Below, piece by piece: positions 21,645 to 34,582 of a stretch of DNA of 64,000 bases (its first letter is position 1; each line of letters starts with the position of its first letter). This DNA comes from Tetragonia tetragonoides (Eukaryota > Streptophyta > Magnoliopsida > Caryophyllales > Aizoaceae): positions 14,246,001-14,310,000 of the forward strand of contig CM076146.1 of NCBI GenBank assembly GCA_038025085.1, in the 5' to 3' direction. The notes under the pieces were generated by a model. The model was not told the origin of the DNA and ran no database searches. It was given only the letters and a program-made list of their open reading frames with translations. A program made the position numbers and the translations under genes.

Positions 21645-24600
21645 ATGGCAACCAACGACCGACTCGCGAGATTAGAAGTAGGTCTTAATAATGTGGTCGA
21701 ACACATTACGCGCCAGTTAGAGCGTCAAGAGCAAGATCACAACGCGCAGAATCCAGAATCGTGCAACTTTAAGGATTTTGATGCACTCAAACCTCCGATG
21801 TTTGAGGGTGGCTCTGAGCCCACTAAGCTAGAGACCTGGATAATAGAGTTCGAGAAACTGTTTAGGGCAACTAGTCGACCCAATAACATGAAGGTCAACA
21901 CCGCCACTTATTACCTTAAGGGTGAAGCGAACAAGTGGTGGAGCGACGTGGGAATTGAACTTCTCGCTATTGAGAACTATGGATGGAGCAAATTCAAGGA
22001 ATCCATTCGTGAGAGGTTCTATCCAAGAGCTATTCGTCGCCAAAAGCAACGAGAATTTGAGAAGATCTATCAAGGAAAGCTATCTGTGGCTGAGTACGCA
22101 ACAAAGTTCAACGAGCTTGCTGCTTTTGCACCTAACTTGGTGACGACCAAAGCTGAACGTGTCGAGAGGTTCGAGGATGGTCTAAAGTGGGATATTCAGC
22201 GTTTTGTTATGGTAAACTCGCTGATGTTCCAAGGATCTTACGAGAATGCCTTGAACCAAGAGCGTGTTGTGGACCATCGTGATTCATTATTTAGGAAGCA
22301 TAAACGTGATGAAGGGAGTTCTTCCCAGTCAAGTGGCGCAGACAAGAGGCCAAGACCCAACAACAACAATCACAACAACCAAGGTGGTAGTCAAAACCAC
22401 AATGGGAACAGGAATCATGACTCGAACACTCATAGAGCTACGATCATAGCTAGGAGGAATACGCCTTGTAGTCGCTGCAACAAGACGCATCCTGGTAAGA
22501 TTTGTCGTGGCGATGTGCTTCAATGCTACGAGTGTAACAAGCCTGGTCATAAAGCTTTTGAATGCTGGAGTCGTGGAAGGAACGACAATGGTCAGAACCG
22601 CGATAACAACTATAATCATGGTGGAAACGGAAATGGTAATCGTGGAAATGGTGGTAACTACCGTGGAAATGGGGGTTACTAAAGCAACAACTGCAACAAT
22701 ACTGCTGCTCCTACCGCGAATAATCACGCACAACTTCCCGCACCTACCAACCCCGTGCAGAACAACAACAACAAAAACAACAATAGAGGGGTGAATGGAA
22801 GGGACTATGTGCTGAACTGCAATGAAGCCGAGGCGAACCCAAATGTGATCGCTGGTACTTTTCTCGTTAACTCTCAACCTGCTTTTTTTTCGTTTGATAG
22901 TGGTGCATCGCATTCTTTTCTTTCTAAGAGCTTTGCATCTAAGATAGGCTTAGAACCTAGTTTTGTCTATAGTGCGAACGTTATGATGCCTGATGGGTCG
23001 AATGTTAATTGTAAAGCATTGTATGAAAAGTGTCCAATTAGGATAGTTGGCTCCGATTTGCCTGCAGATTTGATTCAGATGGATTTGAAGGAATTTGATG
23101 TAATTTTGGGAATGGATTGGTTAGCCAAGTATAGGGCTAAGATAGAGTGCTTTGAGCAATGTATGTCGTTGCGTGGACTGAAGGGTAGAAGGAATATCCA
23201 CAAGGGAGTCATGATCAAGCCAAAGTTGAAGGTAGTGGCGACCATGAAAGCAATGAAGTGCATGACTAAAGGTGAAGCGTATTACCTGTTTCATGTAGTG
23301 GATACAAGTCGAGAAGGTGAAGTTTCGCAACCTATTCCAGTTGTTTCGGAGTACGCTGACGTCTTTCCAGACGAGATTCCCGGAATGCCTCCGCAACGCA
23401 TTGTTGACTTCATGATCGACTTAGCTCCAGGTTCTGCTCTGATCTCTAAAGCACCTTATCGTATGAATCCTGCTGAGATGAAAGAACTGAAGATGCAATT
23501 CGAGGAGTTGTTTGAGAAGGGATACATACGTCCGAGTGTATCACCTTAGGGTGCTCCTGTTTTGTTCTTGAGAAGAAGGATGGTAGTATGAGACTGTGCA
23601 TAGACTACAGCGAGTTGAACAAGATTACGATCAAGAATCGATATCCACTTCCGAGGATTGACGATTTGTTTGACCACCTCTGTGGAGTGACTGTTTTCTC
23701 AAAGATCGACTTACGCTCAGGATACCATCAATGGAGGATTCCTGAGCCTGACATTGCAAAGATCGTGTTTAGGGACGAGTTATGGACACTACGAGTTCAC
23801 AGTTATGTCTTTTGGGTTGACGAACGCACATGCAAAGTTTATGGATTTGATGAACTGTACGTTCCAGCCTTAATTATCTCGATCAGTTCGTAGTTGTCTT
23901 TATTGACGAAATTTTTGTGTACTCGAAGAACGCTGCTGAGCACGAGCAACACTTGCAAACCGTTTTGGAGATTTTACGACGACATCAACTGTACGCCAAG
24001 TTGTCGAAGTGCAAGTTTTGGTTAGAGACTATTTCGTTCTTAGGACACGTGGTGTCTAAGAGTGGAGTTGCTGTTGACTCGGAAAAGATACAAGCTGTGA
24101 CGGACTGGTCCGCACCGAAGAGCGTGACTGAGGTTAGAAGTTTTCTTGGGTTAGCTGGTTATTATCGTAGATTTGTGGAAGGATTTTCTAAGTAAGTGCA
24201 GCCTATGACAAACTTGATGAAGAAGACGACGATGTTCGTGTGGTCTGAAAAGTGTGAAGCTGCTTTTCAAAGCGTTGAAGAAACGACTTACGAGCGCACC
24301 AATTTTGACATTGCCATCGGGAACTGAAGGATATGAGGTCTATTGTGACGCGTCTAAGCATGGTTTAGGTTGTGTGTTGATGAAACATGGTAAGGTAGTG
24401 GCTTATGCATCAAGACAACTGAAGAAACACGAGGATAACTACCCTACTCACGACTTAGAGCTCGCTACTGTCGTATTTGCTTTGAAGATTCGGTGACATT
24501 ATCTCTATGGTTCTTCTGTCAAGATGTTTACGGACCACAAAAGTCTCAAATACATTTTCACGCAAAAGGAATTGAATATGCGACAAAGAAGATGGCTAGA

Positions 24601-26189
24601 GTTATTGACGGAGTACGACATCAATATTCAATATCACGAAGGGAAAGCTAACGTGGTAGCTGATGCTTTGAGTAGAAAGACTCGTCATACGTTGAATACT
24701 GTTTTAGTACTTCCGAGAGAGATCATTCATGACTTACAGAGTCTAGACGTGGAGATTGTGCTGAAAGGTAACGTTCAATGTACTTTAGCACATATGTCAG
24801 TTCGACCAACATTACTCGTCGAGATCAAGGGTAAAAAGAATTCAGATGAGGATCTTCAACGGATTCTACACCACAAGGACGAGGGTAGATCCGAGGACTT
24901 TTCTACTGGTAAAGACGGTTTCTTGAGATTTCATAATCGTGTCTGTGTGCTGAATGACCCAAATATCAAGAGTCATCTTCTGGGTGAAGCTCACATCACT
25001 CCTTATTCTATGCATCCTGGTGGAGACAAGCTTTACAAAGACCTTCGCCAAATATTTTGGTGGAAAGGTATGAAACAAGATATCGCTGAGTTCGTGGCTA
25101 AGTGTCTGACGTGCCAGAAGGTCAAAATTGAACACAAGAAACCTGGTGGAATGATCCAATCACTTGAAGTTCCTACATGGAAATGGAATTCAATTTCAAT
25201 GGATTTTGCCACGAGTTTACCTTTGACACAGAAGAAGAACAACGCCATTTGGGTCGTTGTAGATCGTCTAACGAAAGTTGCGGGATTTATCCCAATGAAT
25301 GATACTTGGGAAATGGATAAGCTAGCGGATGCTTACGTCAAGGAGATCATAAGACTTCATGGTGTTCCAGAAGATATCGTTTCGGATAGAGACTCGAGAT
25401 TTCTATCTCATTTTTGGCAGAAATTACAAGAGGCTTTTGAAAGCAAGTTGAAGTTCAGTACTGCTTTTCATCCTGCGACTGATGGTCAGACGGAAATGAC
25501 GATTCAGACTTTGGAGGATATGCTACGAGCGTGTGCTCTCGAGTATCAAGGATACACACATTCCGTTGATCGAGTTTTCTTATAATAATAGCTATCACTC
25601 AAGCATTGATCGAGCACCATATGAAGCATTGTATGGTAGGAAGTGTAGATCGCCTGTATGTTGGAAGAAAATTAGCGAAATATGTGTAGCGCACAAGATC
25701 GTCAGAAGTCGTACGCTGATAGAGGTCGTAGACCTGAAGAGTTTGAGGTGGGAAGCAAGGTACTTTTGCGAGTATCTCCTACCAAGGGTGTCATGCGTTT
25801 TGGTCGTAAGGGGAAGTTGAGTCCTTGTTATATTGGTCCTTACAAGATCCTGGAAAGGATTGGTGAGGTTGCTTATCGACTAGCCTTACCTGTGGAACTT
25901 GAGAAAGTCCACAATGTGTTTCATGTCTCCCAGTTGAAGCGATACGTACATGATCCAACTCATGTCGTTCAACCTGAAGCAATCGATCTTGATGAAAGTC
26001 TGACTTATGAAGAGCGTCCTATCAAGAGAGTGGAATGCAAAGAGCGCTAAACTCAAACAAAGACTATATATTCCGATTATCAAAGTCGTTTGGTCTCGAC
26101 AAGGTCAAGAAGAAGCAACATGGGAAGCTGAATCCATGATACACGAGAAGTATCCAGACCTCTTTCTAGAAGGTACTAATCCCACTTGA
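21645..26189 (+). pseudogene. gag-pol: gypsy-1 gag-pol polyprotein
   Basis: Gag (ATG 21645) has the WIIEFEKLF and TYYLKGEANKWW core and a zinc knuckle CYECNKPGHKAFEC near codon 300, followed by an Asn/Gly-rich tail. An in-frame stop at 22680-22682 separates it from the protease (FDSGASHSFLS near 22890, LGMDWL near 23110). Reverse transcriptase begins at KAPYRMNPAEMKELK, has a stop at 23547 (SVSP then TAG) and at least two frameshifts; its catalytic box reads FIDEIFVYS, where the family has FIDDI. RNase H (DASKHGLGC, near 24350) has a stop at 24496. Integrase shows the zinc-binding CLTCQKVK motif (near 25110) and [10 protein letters not shown]. After a frameshift the end (25682-26189) carries FHVSQLKRYV and a chromodomain-like VVWSRQGQEEATWE. 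The protein would copy and insert the element; it is clearly defunct. Confidence 0.9.
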
Positions 26190-26210
26190 GTTTCGGAACA
26201 AAACTCCTTT

Positions 26211-26223
26211 AAGGAGGGTAGAA
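26211..26223 (+). other. gypsy-1 polypurine tract
   Basis: AAGGAGGGTAGAA immediately before the 3' LTR start TGTCACGC. A near-identical AAGGACGATAGAA occurs again inside the LTR at 26454-26466. Confidence 0.85.
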
Positions 26224-27303
26224 TGTCACGCATCGAAATTTCGTCTTTTGCGTGTTTTGTTTATCGCTTTGCACGAAATGTATGTTCAAGCATTGCTTGC
26301 TGCATTGCTAACCAACTTAGAATCACGATCGTACTGTCTCATCTTGCATATGTTAGAGTCCTAGAAATCGTTTTATACCTTCGTATGGGTAAACTCGTTT
26401 TGTTTTGGGAAGTGATTACTTCATGTCTCAAGTTTCGGGACAAAACTTCTTTTAAGGACGATAGAATGTGATACCCCAATATTTTCTATATTGATTTATA
26501 AATGGTTTATAAATAGTTTCGGATATTAAATCGTATGTTCATTCAAGGATTCGATTTATTCAATTAAACCCATAATAATATTAATTATTATTATGGGACT
26601 TTCATAAATTGTATTTATCAAATTTGGGGAGTTTAACTAAAATGTTTTATATATGGATAAGAATTATTCATATTGTTTTAATTAGTTTTAATTAGAAATT
26701 TAAATCAGAAAATTATTTGAGAGTTTTATTTAAATGATTTTAACGATCGAGAGAATTCATATTCCTTTTATTATTTATTCGGGGCGCATTTTATTCAATT
26801 AATTTAATTTTAATATTTCTTTTATTCCTATCTTGACTTTTATTGACCAAAACCCTTGTGGGTGAGTATATATAGAAAAAGATGAGGAGTTATTCAGTTT
26901 GCACATTTGATCAAACCCTCATCTCCTCCTCCTCTTTCTCACCCGCCCACACTCTCTCTCTCTCTTCGCCCCCCTACTCGGTCCAGGAAACCACCAGGCC
27001 GCCGCCATCACCATTGGTGAGCTTTTCTCTCTCCTCTTCGTTCTCTTGCTTTCTTTATCATTCTCTTTCCCACATTTTTTCCTCTTTCTTTATTTCTCCC
27101 TTCCTTGCTATTGCTTTGTGGGCAGTGCTGCCACCATGGCCGCGCCACCAGGTCGCTGCCTGGGTGGTCGCCTGCAGGTGGGCAGCCCTGGCTCTCTCTC
27201 TCTCTCTTTCTTTCTCATTCTCTTTCTCATGCGCTCTCTATTTCTCTCTCTTTCGTTATGCTAGCCGTGAGCCACCACGGTGGACCCACCACCACCACCG
27301 GCG
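26224..27303 (+). repeat. gypsy-1 3' LTR, left part
   Basis: It begins TGTCACGCATCGAAATTTCG. At 26467, after a second polypurine-like tract, a second LTR-type start TGTGATACCCCAATATTTTC appears. A TATA box lies at 26867, followed by a CT-rich untranslated-leader-like stretch and GC-rich sequence. It is interrupted at 27303 by the copia element and resumes at 34583. The long serine-rich reading frames here are by-products of CT-rich sequence. Confidence 0.9.
26867..26874 (+). promoter_or_regulatory. TATA box of the gypsy-1 LTR
   Basis: TATATATA in GGTGAGTATATATAGAAA, followed about 30 bp on by the CT-rich start of R. The 5' LTR has lost this segment. Confidence 0.6.
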
Positions 27304-27933
27304 TGAAGGATTTAAGTCCTGTCAGTCAAGGTGCAAAGTTCGGGATTAAATAACAGAGATAGTTAACCCATCGATTTAGTAGGTCGTAACGTTTACTAGA
27401 GACCGCTTACGATAATTGGACCAATATTAGTTGGCCGACTACTAAATGCGACGGGCCTAACGGGTCATACGCTTAAGAATCGATGGATCAATACTTAATT
27501 AATGGACCTAGAAGTCGCATTAGTTAATTAGTAAGAGAGAACAATAAGTGGGTCTGCTTAGGGTTAGCCTACTACATGTGAACTTTACAGTATAAATAGA
27601 AGAGAAGGAGGATGTAACTAGGTTACAGGTTTCAACTGACAACCTCCTTCTATCATATTTTCTCTCTAAACAACCAAGCACCTCCATAGCCCAAGGAACG
27701 GTTCCTTGTGCTCGTTCTAGCTAACGAACGTGTTTGGATTGATCGTATCGATTGCTGCGTGGATTACGGTAGAGGGATTACACTTGGAATCCTAATTCGC
27801 ACATATCGATATTTAATCGATCAACGAGGCACGCATCAAAGGTATATATATGTGTATTTAATGACCCATTAAGTTTCCTGTTTTTTAGTTGTCTTCCGCT
27901 TATATGATTAGATCATTGCAACTAGATCCTTCT
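27304..27933 (+). repeat. copia 5' LTR
   Basis: 630 bp, the same length as the 3' LTR. It has a TATA box TATAAATA at 27591-27598. It is followed by one base and the primer-binding site. Confidence 0.95.
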
Positions 27934-27934
27934 G

Positions 27935-27945
27935 TGGTATCAGAG
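27935..27945 (+). other. copia primer-binding site
   Basis: TGGTATCAGAG directly after the 5' LTR, matching the initiator methionine tRNA, typical for plant copia elements. Confidence 0.85.
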
Positions 27946-29627
27946 TCTTTTAATAGGTTTATTAGATCACTAAAATAAATTTTGATGCTCGGAATTGTTG
28001 ATTATATCAGGTTTTTTCGTTCGTTTTTCTGATCGTTAAATAGCGTAATTGTAGCGATTTGATTTGTTACTTTTTCTTTCCGCTGATTTGTTCGGTCAGT
28101 TTTGATTGCAATATGCGTTCTACTTTTGATTGGATCATGTATTCTTAGAACAGCATATTGATTCAGTTTTCATCAAAGTTGGTCAAACGCTTGGCTCTTT
28201 TAGACTAAATAGTTTATGGGTTTTTGTTGGTTGACTTAATTCATGGTTTTGTCTTTATCTTTGGTCTCTGTTCATAGATAACAGAAGATAAGTTAGAAGT
28301 TGTCTTTGGAAGACTAGATATTTTAACATATCTTTTAGAACCAATATGACTTCAATCATACATGTTTTAGTGGCATCGAAGTTTGCAGATTCCAAGATTT
28401 CTATTATGTTTTGCTATTGTCTTTAGAAAGCATGATAGGACTTTTGAACCTACCAAAGCCGTACATTAGATGTCTTGCTGACTTTGTTAGGTTATTTTTT
28501 AGTACAGTAACTTGTTGTTGGAAGGGGTCTGTATTGATTCAATTGCATTTTGATTACATGGTTTATATAGATTAAATTTCAGTTTTTAAGTTATCAGATA
28601 ACTTCTTCAAATCTGAAATTTTATCGTGGATTGGATCTTATATGAATTACAAGTCATAAGGCAGTAGGGCAAGCGTAATGTTTTGGAAACATGGACTGGC
28701 CAATTAGCATATAATTTAATTTATTTCAATTATTAGATAATTGATCTACTTGTTTATTATATGGTTTTTGGATATATTTTATATCTTATGGGTCACCCAT
28801 ATTATGGGTGAATGAATGTATGATCTAGTATGACCCAAAATACGGTCTGCGCACCATTTGTATTTTTGTAACCGAAATACGGTATGTAAAACTGTGGTGT
28901 TTATGTAATTTATTTATTGAATTAGCTTTAAGTTTAAATTACAGTTACAAAATGGAAAGCTTGAAGAACGGAGCCTTGGAGGAGATTGCGATTCAAGTGG
29001 GAGAATTTTAAAGATTAGATCTTTATTTTCCTTTTAGGGGCCATACTAGGATCATTTATTTATTGCTTAAATTAGATTTATTGCTTTAATTATCGCATGC
29101 CTGATTTATTATATTGTTTTAATATAACTATTAGTTCACATATATTAAAACAATTCATTAAATCTCGTCCCAAGGAAATATTGAGTTTATGCCCTCCCAA
29201 ATAAGGTTCACCCATTACACTTTCGATCATTCATAATGGGCATCGCCAAAGCGTGATATTATTTTAATCTTGAGTTAATGCGGGTAAGTCTAAGAAGAGA
29301 TTTACAAGACTATTTTGGTTCCCTCAAAGATATGAGTAAGGAGTCCTTACATATCGGGGCAAAGGGATAGCCATATTAGATATGCCTATCAACCGAGAGT
29401 TATGTTGGACATAATTAGCAAGGATTGCTTACCTATTTTGACTAGTGTGGTTGACAAGACAAATTTTGGTCACATTAGGGTAAAATGAGGATCTTGGAAT
29501 TATTTTATTCGTAGGGGCACCTTAGAGGATGAATAAAATATTAAATAACTTATCTATTTTGAAAATTAATTAAGTTATTTATTGATAAATGTACTAAATT
29601 TTTGCATATTGTTTCTGTTTTGTAGCA
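27946..29627 (+). other. copia leader region
   Basis: About 1.7 kb of AT-rich sequence between primer-binding site and gag with no recognised coding content. A purine-rich CAAGTGGGAGAATT (28994-29007) resembles a copia polypurine tract; it may mark older recombination inside the leader. Confidence 0.5.
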
Positions 29628-32600
29628 ATGGCCAATGAAAACAAGTTAAGTTTTTACCCAAAGTCGATACTAGACAGCGAACGTTTGGTTGGACCAAACA
29701 ATTACCTGGAGAGTCATCGCAACCTGATAATAGTTCTCAGGCCTGATAAGAAGGAATGCGTCTCGGAGACGTCTATTCCAGGACTTCCCGAAAAGCAAGT
29801 GCTTAATGTCGGGAGGGGAAAGAAAGGGGCCACTTCAAAGGGCAACTTGTTGAAAGTCAAGGGTGGTATGACCAAGCCTAAGCCTAAGCAACGATTGGCC
29901 GCTAAGAAGTCGTCCTTAGCTGCGGATAATCAATGCTTCCATTGCCAACAAAAAGGGGCATTGGAAGAGGAACTGCCCAAAGCTAAAGGAAGATCTGAAG
30001 TATGGAATGGTCTCCATGACTTTAAATGTTTTCGTTATTGAAATCAATCTAGCTACAACTACTTCTGATTGGATATTGGATACCGGTTGTGGTACTCACA
30101 TTTGTTCAAATGTGGAGGGACTAAAAGAACCTCGGAAGGTAGCTAGAGATGAGGTGAACCTACGAGTCACAAATGGGGCCAGGGTGGCTTCTTTGACTGT
30201 AGGAACTTATGTTTTGTTGTTACCCTCGGGCCTTGAACTAGAACTTAATAATTGTTATTATGTTCCTAGTATAAACAAAAACATAATTTTTCTTTCTGTA
30301 TTGGATATGGAAGGTTTTGATATGCGTATTAAGAATGGTTCTTATACGGTTTTAAAAGATGATGTATTTTATTTTAGCGCCCGTTTGCATAATGGGCTTT
30401 ATTTGCTAAATTTCGACAAACATATACTCACCATCAATAACAAAAAGGCTAGAACTAATGATTCTAACCCCACATATCTATGGCATTGTCGATTAGGCCA
30501 TATAAATGTGAAACGTATTCAGAAACTTCTTAAAGAAGGGATTCTGGACTGATTTGACTTGGAGTCATTTGATACTTGTGAATCATGTTTACTTGGTAAA
30601 ATGACAAAGTCACCCTTTCTAGGAAAGGGAGAGCGAGCCAGTGAGCTATTGGGTCTAATACACTCAGATGTTTGTGGACCAATGAGTTCGACTGCAAGAG
30701 GTGGGTTTAGTTACTTCATTACATTTACTGATGATTTGAGTAGATATGGATATATTTACTTAATGAAACATAAATCTGAATCTTTTGAAATATTCAAAGA
30801 GTTTCAGAATGAAGTTGAAAATCAGCCAGGCAAGAAAATCAAAGCTCTTCGATCGGATCGAGGAGGCGAATATATGAGCCTAGAGTTCAATGAACATCTA
30901 AAGGGTTATGGAGTACTTTCACAACTAACTCCGCCCGGAACACCACAATGGAACGGTGTGTCTGAACGGAAGAATCGAACCTTATTAGATATGGTTAGAT
31001 CAATGATGGGTCACGCTAATCTTCCTATTTCTTTCTGGGGATATGCTCTCGAGACGACAGCTTTCACACTGAATAAGACTCCGTCAAAAGCCGTTGAGAA
31101 GACACCACATGAACTGTGGACGGGACGGGTTCCCAAGCTGTCTTTTCTCAAGGTTTGGGGGTGTGAAGCTTATGTAAAGAGGTTACTCGGCCATAAGCTT
31201 GCACCCAAATTAGACAATGTTTTCTTTGTGGGTTATCCAAAGGAAACAAAGGGTTATTATTTCTACAACCGAACTGAGAATAAGGTATTTGTTGCTCGGA
31301 ATGGTGTCTTTTGGGAGAAGGAATTCCTTGCCAAAGAGACAAGTGGGAGTAAAGTTCATCTCGAAGAAATTCAATATGAGAAACAAATGGAGATGGATAA
31401 GGATTTAGAATCCATCCAAGATGTTTCGGAAAGAACTCCAGATTCAACTCTAGAGGCAACTCTAGAGGTTTAACCAGAATCCACCCTTCGTAGGTCTGAT
31501 AGAGTCAGGACTCCGACAAATAGATACATTTCAATCTATATGACGGAGAGTCGTGAAATTTTTCTTGTGGAAAGTGAAGAACCCACCACTTACAAGGAAG
31601 CAATGACGAGTCTAAATTCCAGCAAATGGCAAGAAGCCATGAAATCTGAAATGGATTCCATGTCCGAGAATCAAGTCTGGGACTTGGTCGATTTGTCGGA
31701 TGGAGCTAGGCCCATCGGTGCACATGGATATTTAAAATCAAGACGGACAAGGATGGAAATATTCTAGTTTTCAAAGCTAGACTGGTGGCAAAAGGTTATA
31801 GGCAGATTCAAGGAATTGACTATGATGAAACTTTCTCACCAATTGCCATGCTTAAATCCATTAGGATACTCCTAGCAATTGCAGCTCATTATGACTATGA
31901 GATTTGGCAAATGGATGTCAAAACGGCCTTCCTGAACGGGGTTCTGGAAGAGGATGTGTACATGATACAGCCTGAGGGTTTTGTCGATCCTGAGAACGTT
32001 GGGAAGGTTTGCAAGCTAAAGAGATCCATCTATGGGTGGAAGCAAGCATCCCGGAGCTGGAATCTGCATTTCGATGAAGCCATAACTAAATTTGGCTTTA
32101 TTAGAAATGCAGAAGAACCTTGTGTATACAAGAAGTTCAGTGGGAGCAAAATTGTCTTCTTGGTCTTGTATGTTGATGACATACTGATCATTGGAAACGA
32201 CATTTCAATGCTGGAGTCCATAAAGACTAGGCTTGGAAAGTGTTTTCAAATGAAAGACCTCGGACAGGCAGAGTACATCTTGGGCATCAGGATCTGCAGG
32301 GACAGATCCAAAAGGCTAATTGGACTTAGCCAATGTATGTAAATTAATCAGATAGTATCTCGGTTTAATATGGAAGATGCTAAGAAGGGTTTACTACCCA
32401 TGAGTCGTGGCACGATTCATAGCAAGACGCTGGGTCCTGAGACACCTGCTGAGCAAGAACGCATGAGTAGAGTCCCTTATGCATCAGTTATAGGATCTAT
32501 CATGTATGCCATGATTTGTACTTGTGCGGACATCTCGTATGCTTTGAGTATGACGAGTAGATTTCAGGCCAACCCAGGTGAGGCGCATTGGATTGCGGCC

Positions 32601-33144
32601 AAGAATATCTTGAAGTATCTGAAAAGAACTAAGGATAAGTTCCTGGTGTATGGTGGTGAAGAAAAGTTGATCGTGAAAGGTTACACTGATGCGTCCTTCC
32701 AGACAGACAGAGATGGTTCTCAATCCCAGTCAGGATTTGTCTTTCTGTCTCAATGGAGGAGCAGTGTCCTGGAAGAGTGCAAAGCAAAGCACTGTGGAAG
32801 ATTCTAACACAGAAGCGGAGTACGAAGCTGCAAAGCAAGCTGTTTGGATTCGCAAGTTCATAGCTGAACTTGGCGTTGTGCCTGCGGCGGCTGAATCGTT
32901 GGCTCTTTATTGTGATAATAATGGAGCCATCGCCCAAGCCAAGGAGCCAAGGTCACATCAGAAGTCTAAACATGTACATCGCAAATATCACCTTACTAGA
33001 CAATGGGTCAAAGATGGTGATATTAGCATATGCAAGGTTCATACAGACGAGAATGTCGTTGATCCATTGACTAAGCCGCTTGATCAGGCCAAGCACGAAA
33101 GTCACACAGCTTCGATAGAGATTCAGCACTTCGGAGATGTTTAG
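29628..33144 (+). pseudogene. gag-pol: copia gag-pol polyprotein
   Basis: Gag (ATG 29628) has an N-terminal ILDSERLVGPNNYLESHRNL block, then jumps to a basic linker and a damaged zinc knuckle (CFHCQQKG but no second His-Cys pair). The central gag domain is missing: only about 137 codons remain. After a frameshift near 30030 come protease (WILDTGCGTHIC), the pre-integrase WHCRLGHINVKRIQ, integrase (CESCLLGKM; RSDRGGEY; NGVSERKNRT), with stops at 30550 and 31471. Reverse transcriptase follows another frameshift near 31760 and keeps FSPIAMLKSIR, QMDVKTAFLNG and the catalytic YVDDILI. A stop lies at 32341. RNase H (YTDASFQTD; TEAEYEAAKQ; HQKSKHVHRKYHL) is frameshifted near 32720 and ends at 33144. 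Confidence 0.92.
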
Positions 33145-33934
33145 CTTCATTGTTTTAGATTATGAAATGGTGTTCATGATTAAAACATTGTTATGTACAT
33201 TTATCACATTAATAAATTTTTGTACTATTCAGTTTTCTGTATGATTTTGAATATTAATCCAAAATAATATAACACAAATATCCAAATAGGTTATCAAGAC
33301 GATGTCTTGGATAATGAAACATTATTGAGTGAACTGGATTTTGTGATTATTTGTCCCCTAATCTAGGTGTTAGAATTGGATTCTAATAACCAGTGATGAT
33401 TAGATTGCAAGATGATCTCAGTGCCTGTTTCATGGGCTGGAGACATGGGATGTCAAGGACCATTTGCATAGATATGAATTGGGAATTCATGATAGGACAG
33501 ACCCACCATGAGAGTTCTTTAAGAACGAGTAGTCATATTAGACTCTCATAAAACTATCTTGAACCATTTCTCAAACCTGAGTGGTTATGAATAAAGACAT
33601 GAGGATTGGTGATCTATGATTACTCCTAACGGCTGCGTAAAAGGAGGAAATAACGGATACGTCCAGATTATTGAAAATCATGTTGGAATTCATGAACGCA
33701 CAAGACGGGAATTATCCTCCTACGGGGATCGTTGTCTTATGGGCCTCTTGTAGAATTGGGATTGTGAAATGCATGGCCGTGCTCAAATGGATTATTGGAT
33801 AATCATTTGTCTTAACAATCAAATTCGGGATCAAGAAAAGATATGAACATTGTAAGGATGACTAGACTTCTTACCTTACGTTCACATCAAGACACTAAAT
33901 GACAAGGGAATGGATTTGCACACTTGTCTTAAGG
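33145..33934 (+). other. copia 3' untranslated region
   Basis: About 790 bp between the RNase H stop and the polypurine tract. No coding signal seen. Confidence 0.5.
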
Positions 33935-33947
33935 ACAAGTGGGAAAT
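33935..33947 (+). other. copia polypurine tract
   Basis: ACAAGTGGGAAAT immediately before the 3' LTR start TGAAGGAT, the usual form in plant copia elements. Confidence 0.75.
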
Positions 33948-34577
33948 TGAAGGATTTATGTCCTGTCAGTCAATGTGCAAAATTCGGGATTAAATAACAG
34001 AGATAGTTAACCCATCAATTTAGTAGGTTGTAACGTTTAGCTAGAAACCGCTTACGATAATTGGACCAATATTAGTTGGCCGACTACTAAATGCGATGGG
34101 CCTAACGGGTTACACCTTAAGTAATTGATGGATCAATAATTAATTAATGGACCTAGGAGTCGCATTAGTTAATTAGTAAGAGAGAACGGTAAGTGGGCCT
34201 ACCTAGGGTTAGCCCACTACATGTGAACTCTACAGTTTAAATAGAAGAGAAGGGGGATGTAACTAGGCTACAGGTTTCAACTGAAAGCCTCCTTCTCTCA
34301 TATTTTCTCTTTAAACAACCAAGCACCTCCATAGCCTTAGGAACGGTTCCTTGTGCTCGTTCTAGCTAACGAACGTGTTTGGATTGATGGTATCGATTGC
34401 TGCGTGGACTACGGTAGAGGGATTACACTTGGAATCCTAATTCGCACATATCGATATTTAATCGATCAACGAGGCACTCATCAAAGGTATATATATGTGT
34501 ATTTAATGACCCATTAAGTTTCCTGTTTCTAGTTGTCTTCCGCTTATATGATTAGATCATTGCAACTAGATCCTTCA
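33948..34577 (+). repeat. copia 3' LTR
   Basis: 630 bp, TGAAGGAT to ATCCTTCA, followed by the CGGCG duplication. The TATA box has become TTTAAATA at 34236. Confidence 0.95.
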
Positions 34578-34582
34578 CGGCG

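Larger units (their letters stand above)
27304..34577 (+). mobile_element. Ty1/copia element nested in the gypsy-1 3' LTR
   Basis: A 7274-bp element with two 630-bp LTRs and a perfect 5-bp target-site duplication CGGCG (27299-27303 and 34578-34582). LTRs begin TGAAGGAT and end ATCCTTCA, a perfect short inverted repeat; the last base of the 5' LTR is changed to T. Domain order is gag, protease, integrase, reverse transcriptase, RNase H, which defines copia. I count about 35 differences between the LTRs by eye (about 5-6%), so the insertion is not recent. Gag is internally deleted and pol has stops and frameshifts. I could not assign the lineage with confidence. Confidence 0.95.

Noticed and set aside
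22329..22913. 194-codon reverse-strand frame rich in Val/Ile/Thr
   Set aside because: It is the antisense shadow of the Asn/Gly-rich gag tail of gypsy-1.
26882..27349. 155-codon serine-rich frame
   Set aside because: It arises from CT-rich LTR sequence and runs into the copia LTR; no protein family is suggested.
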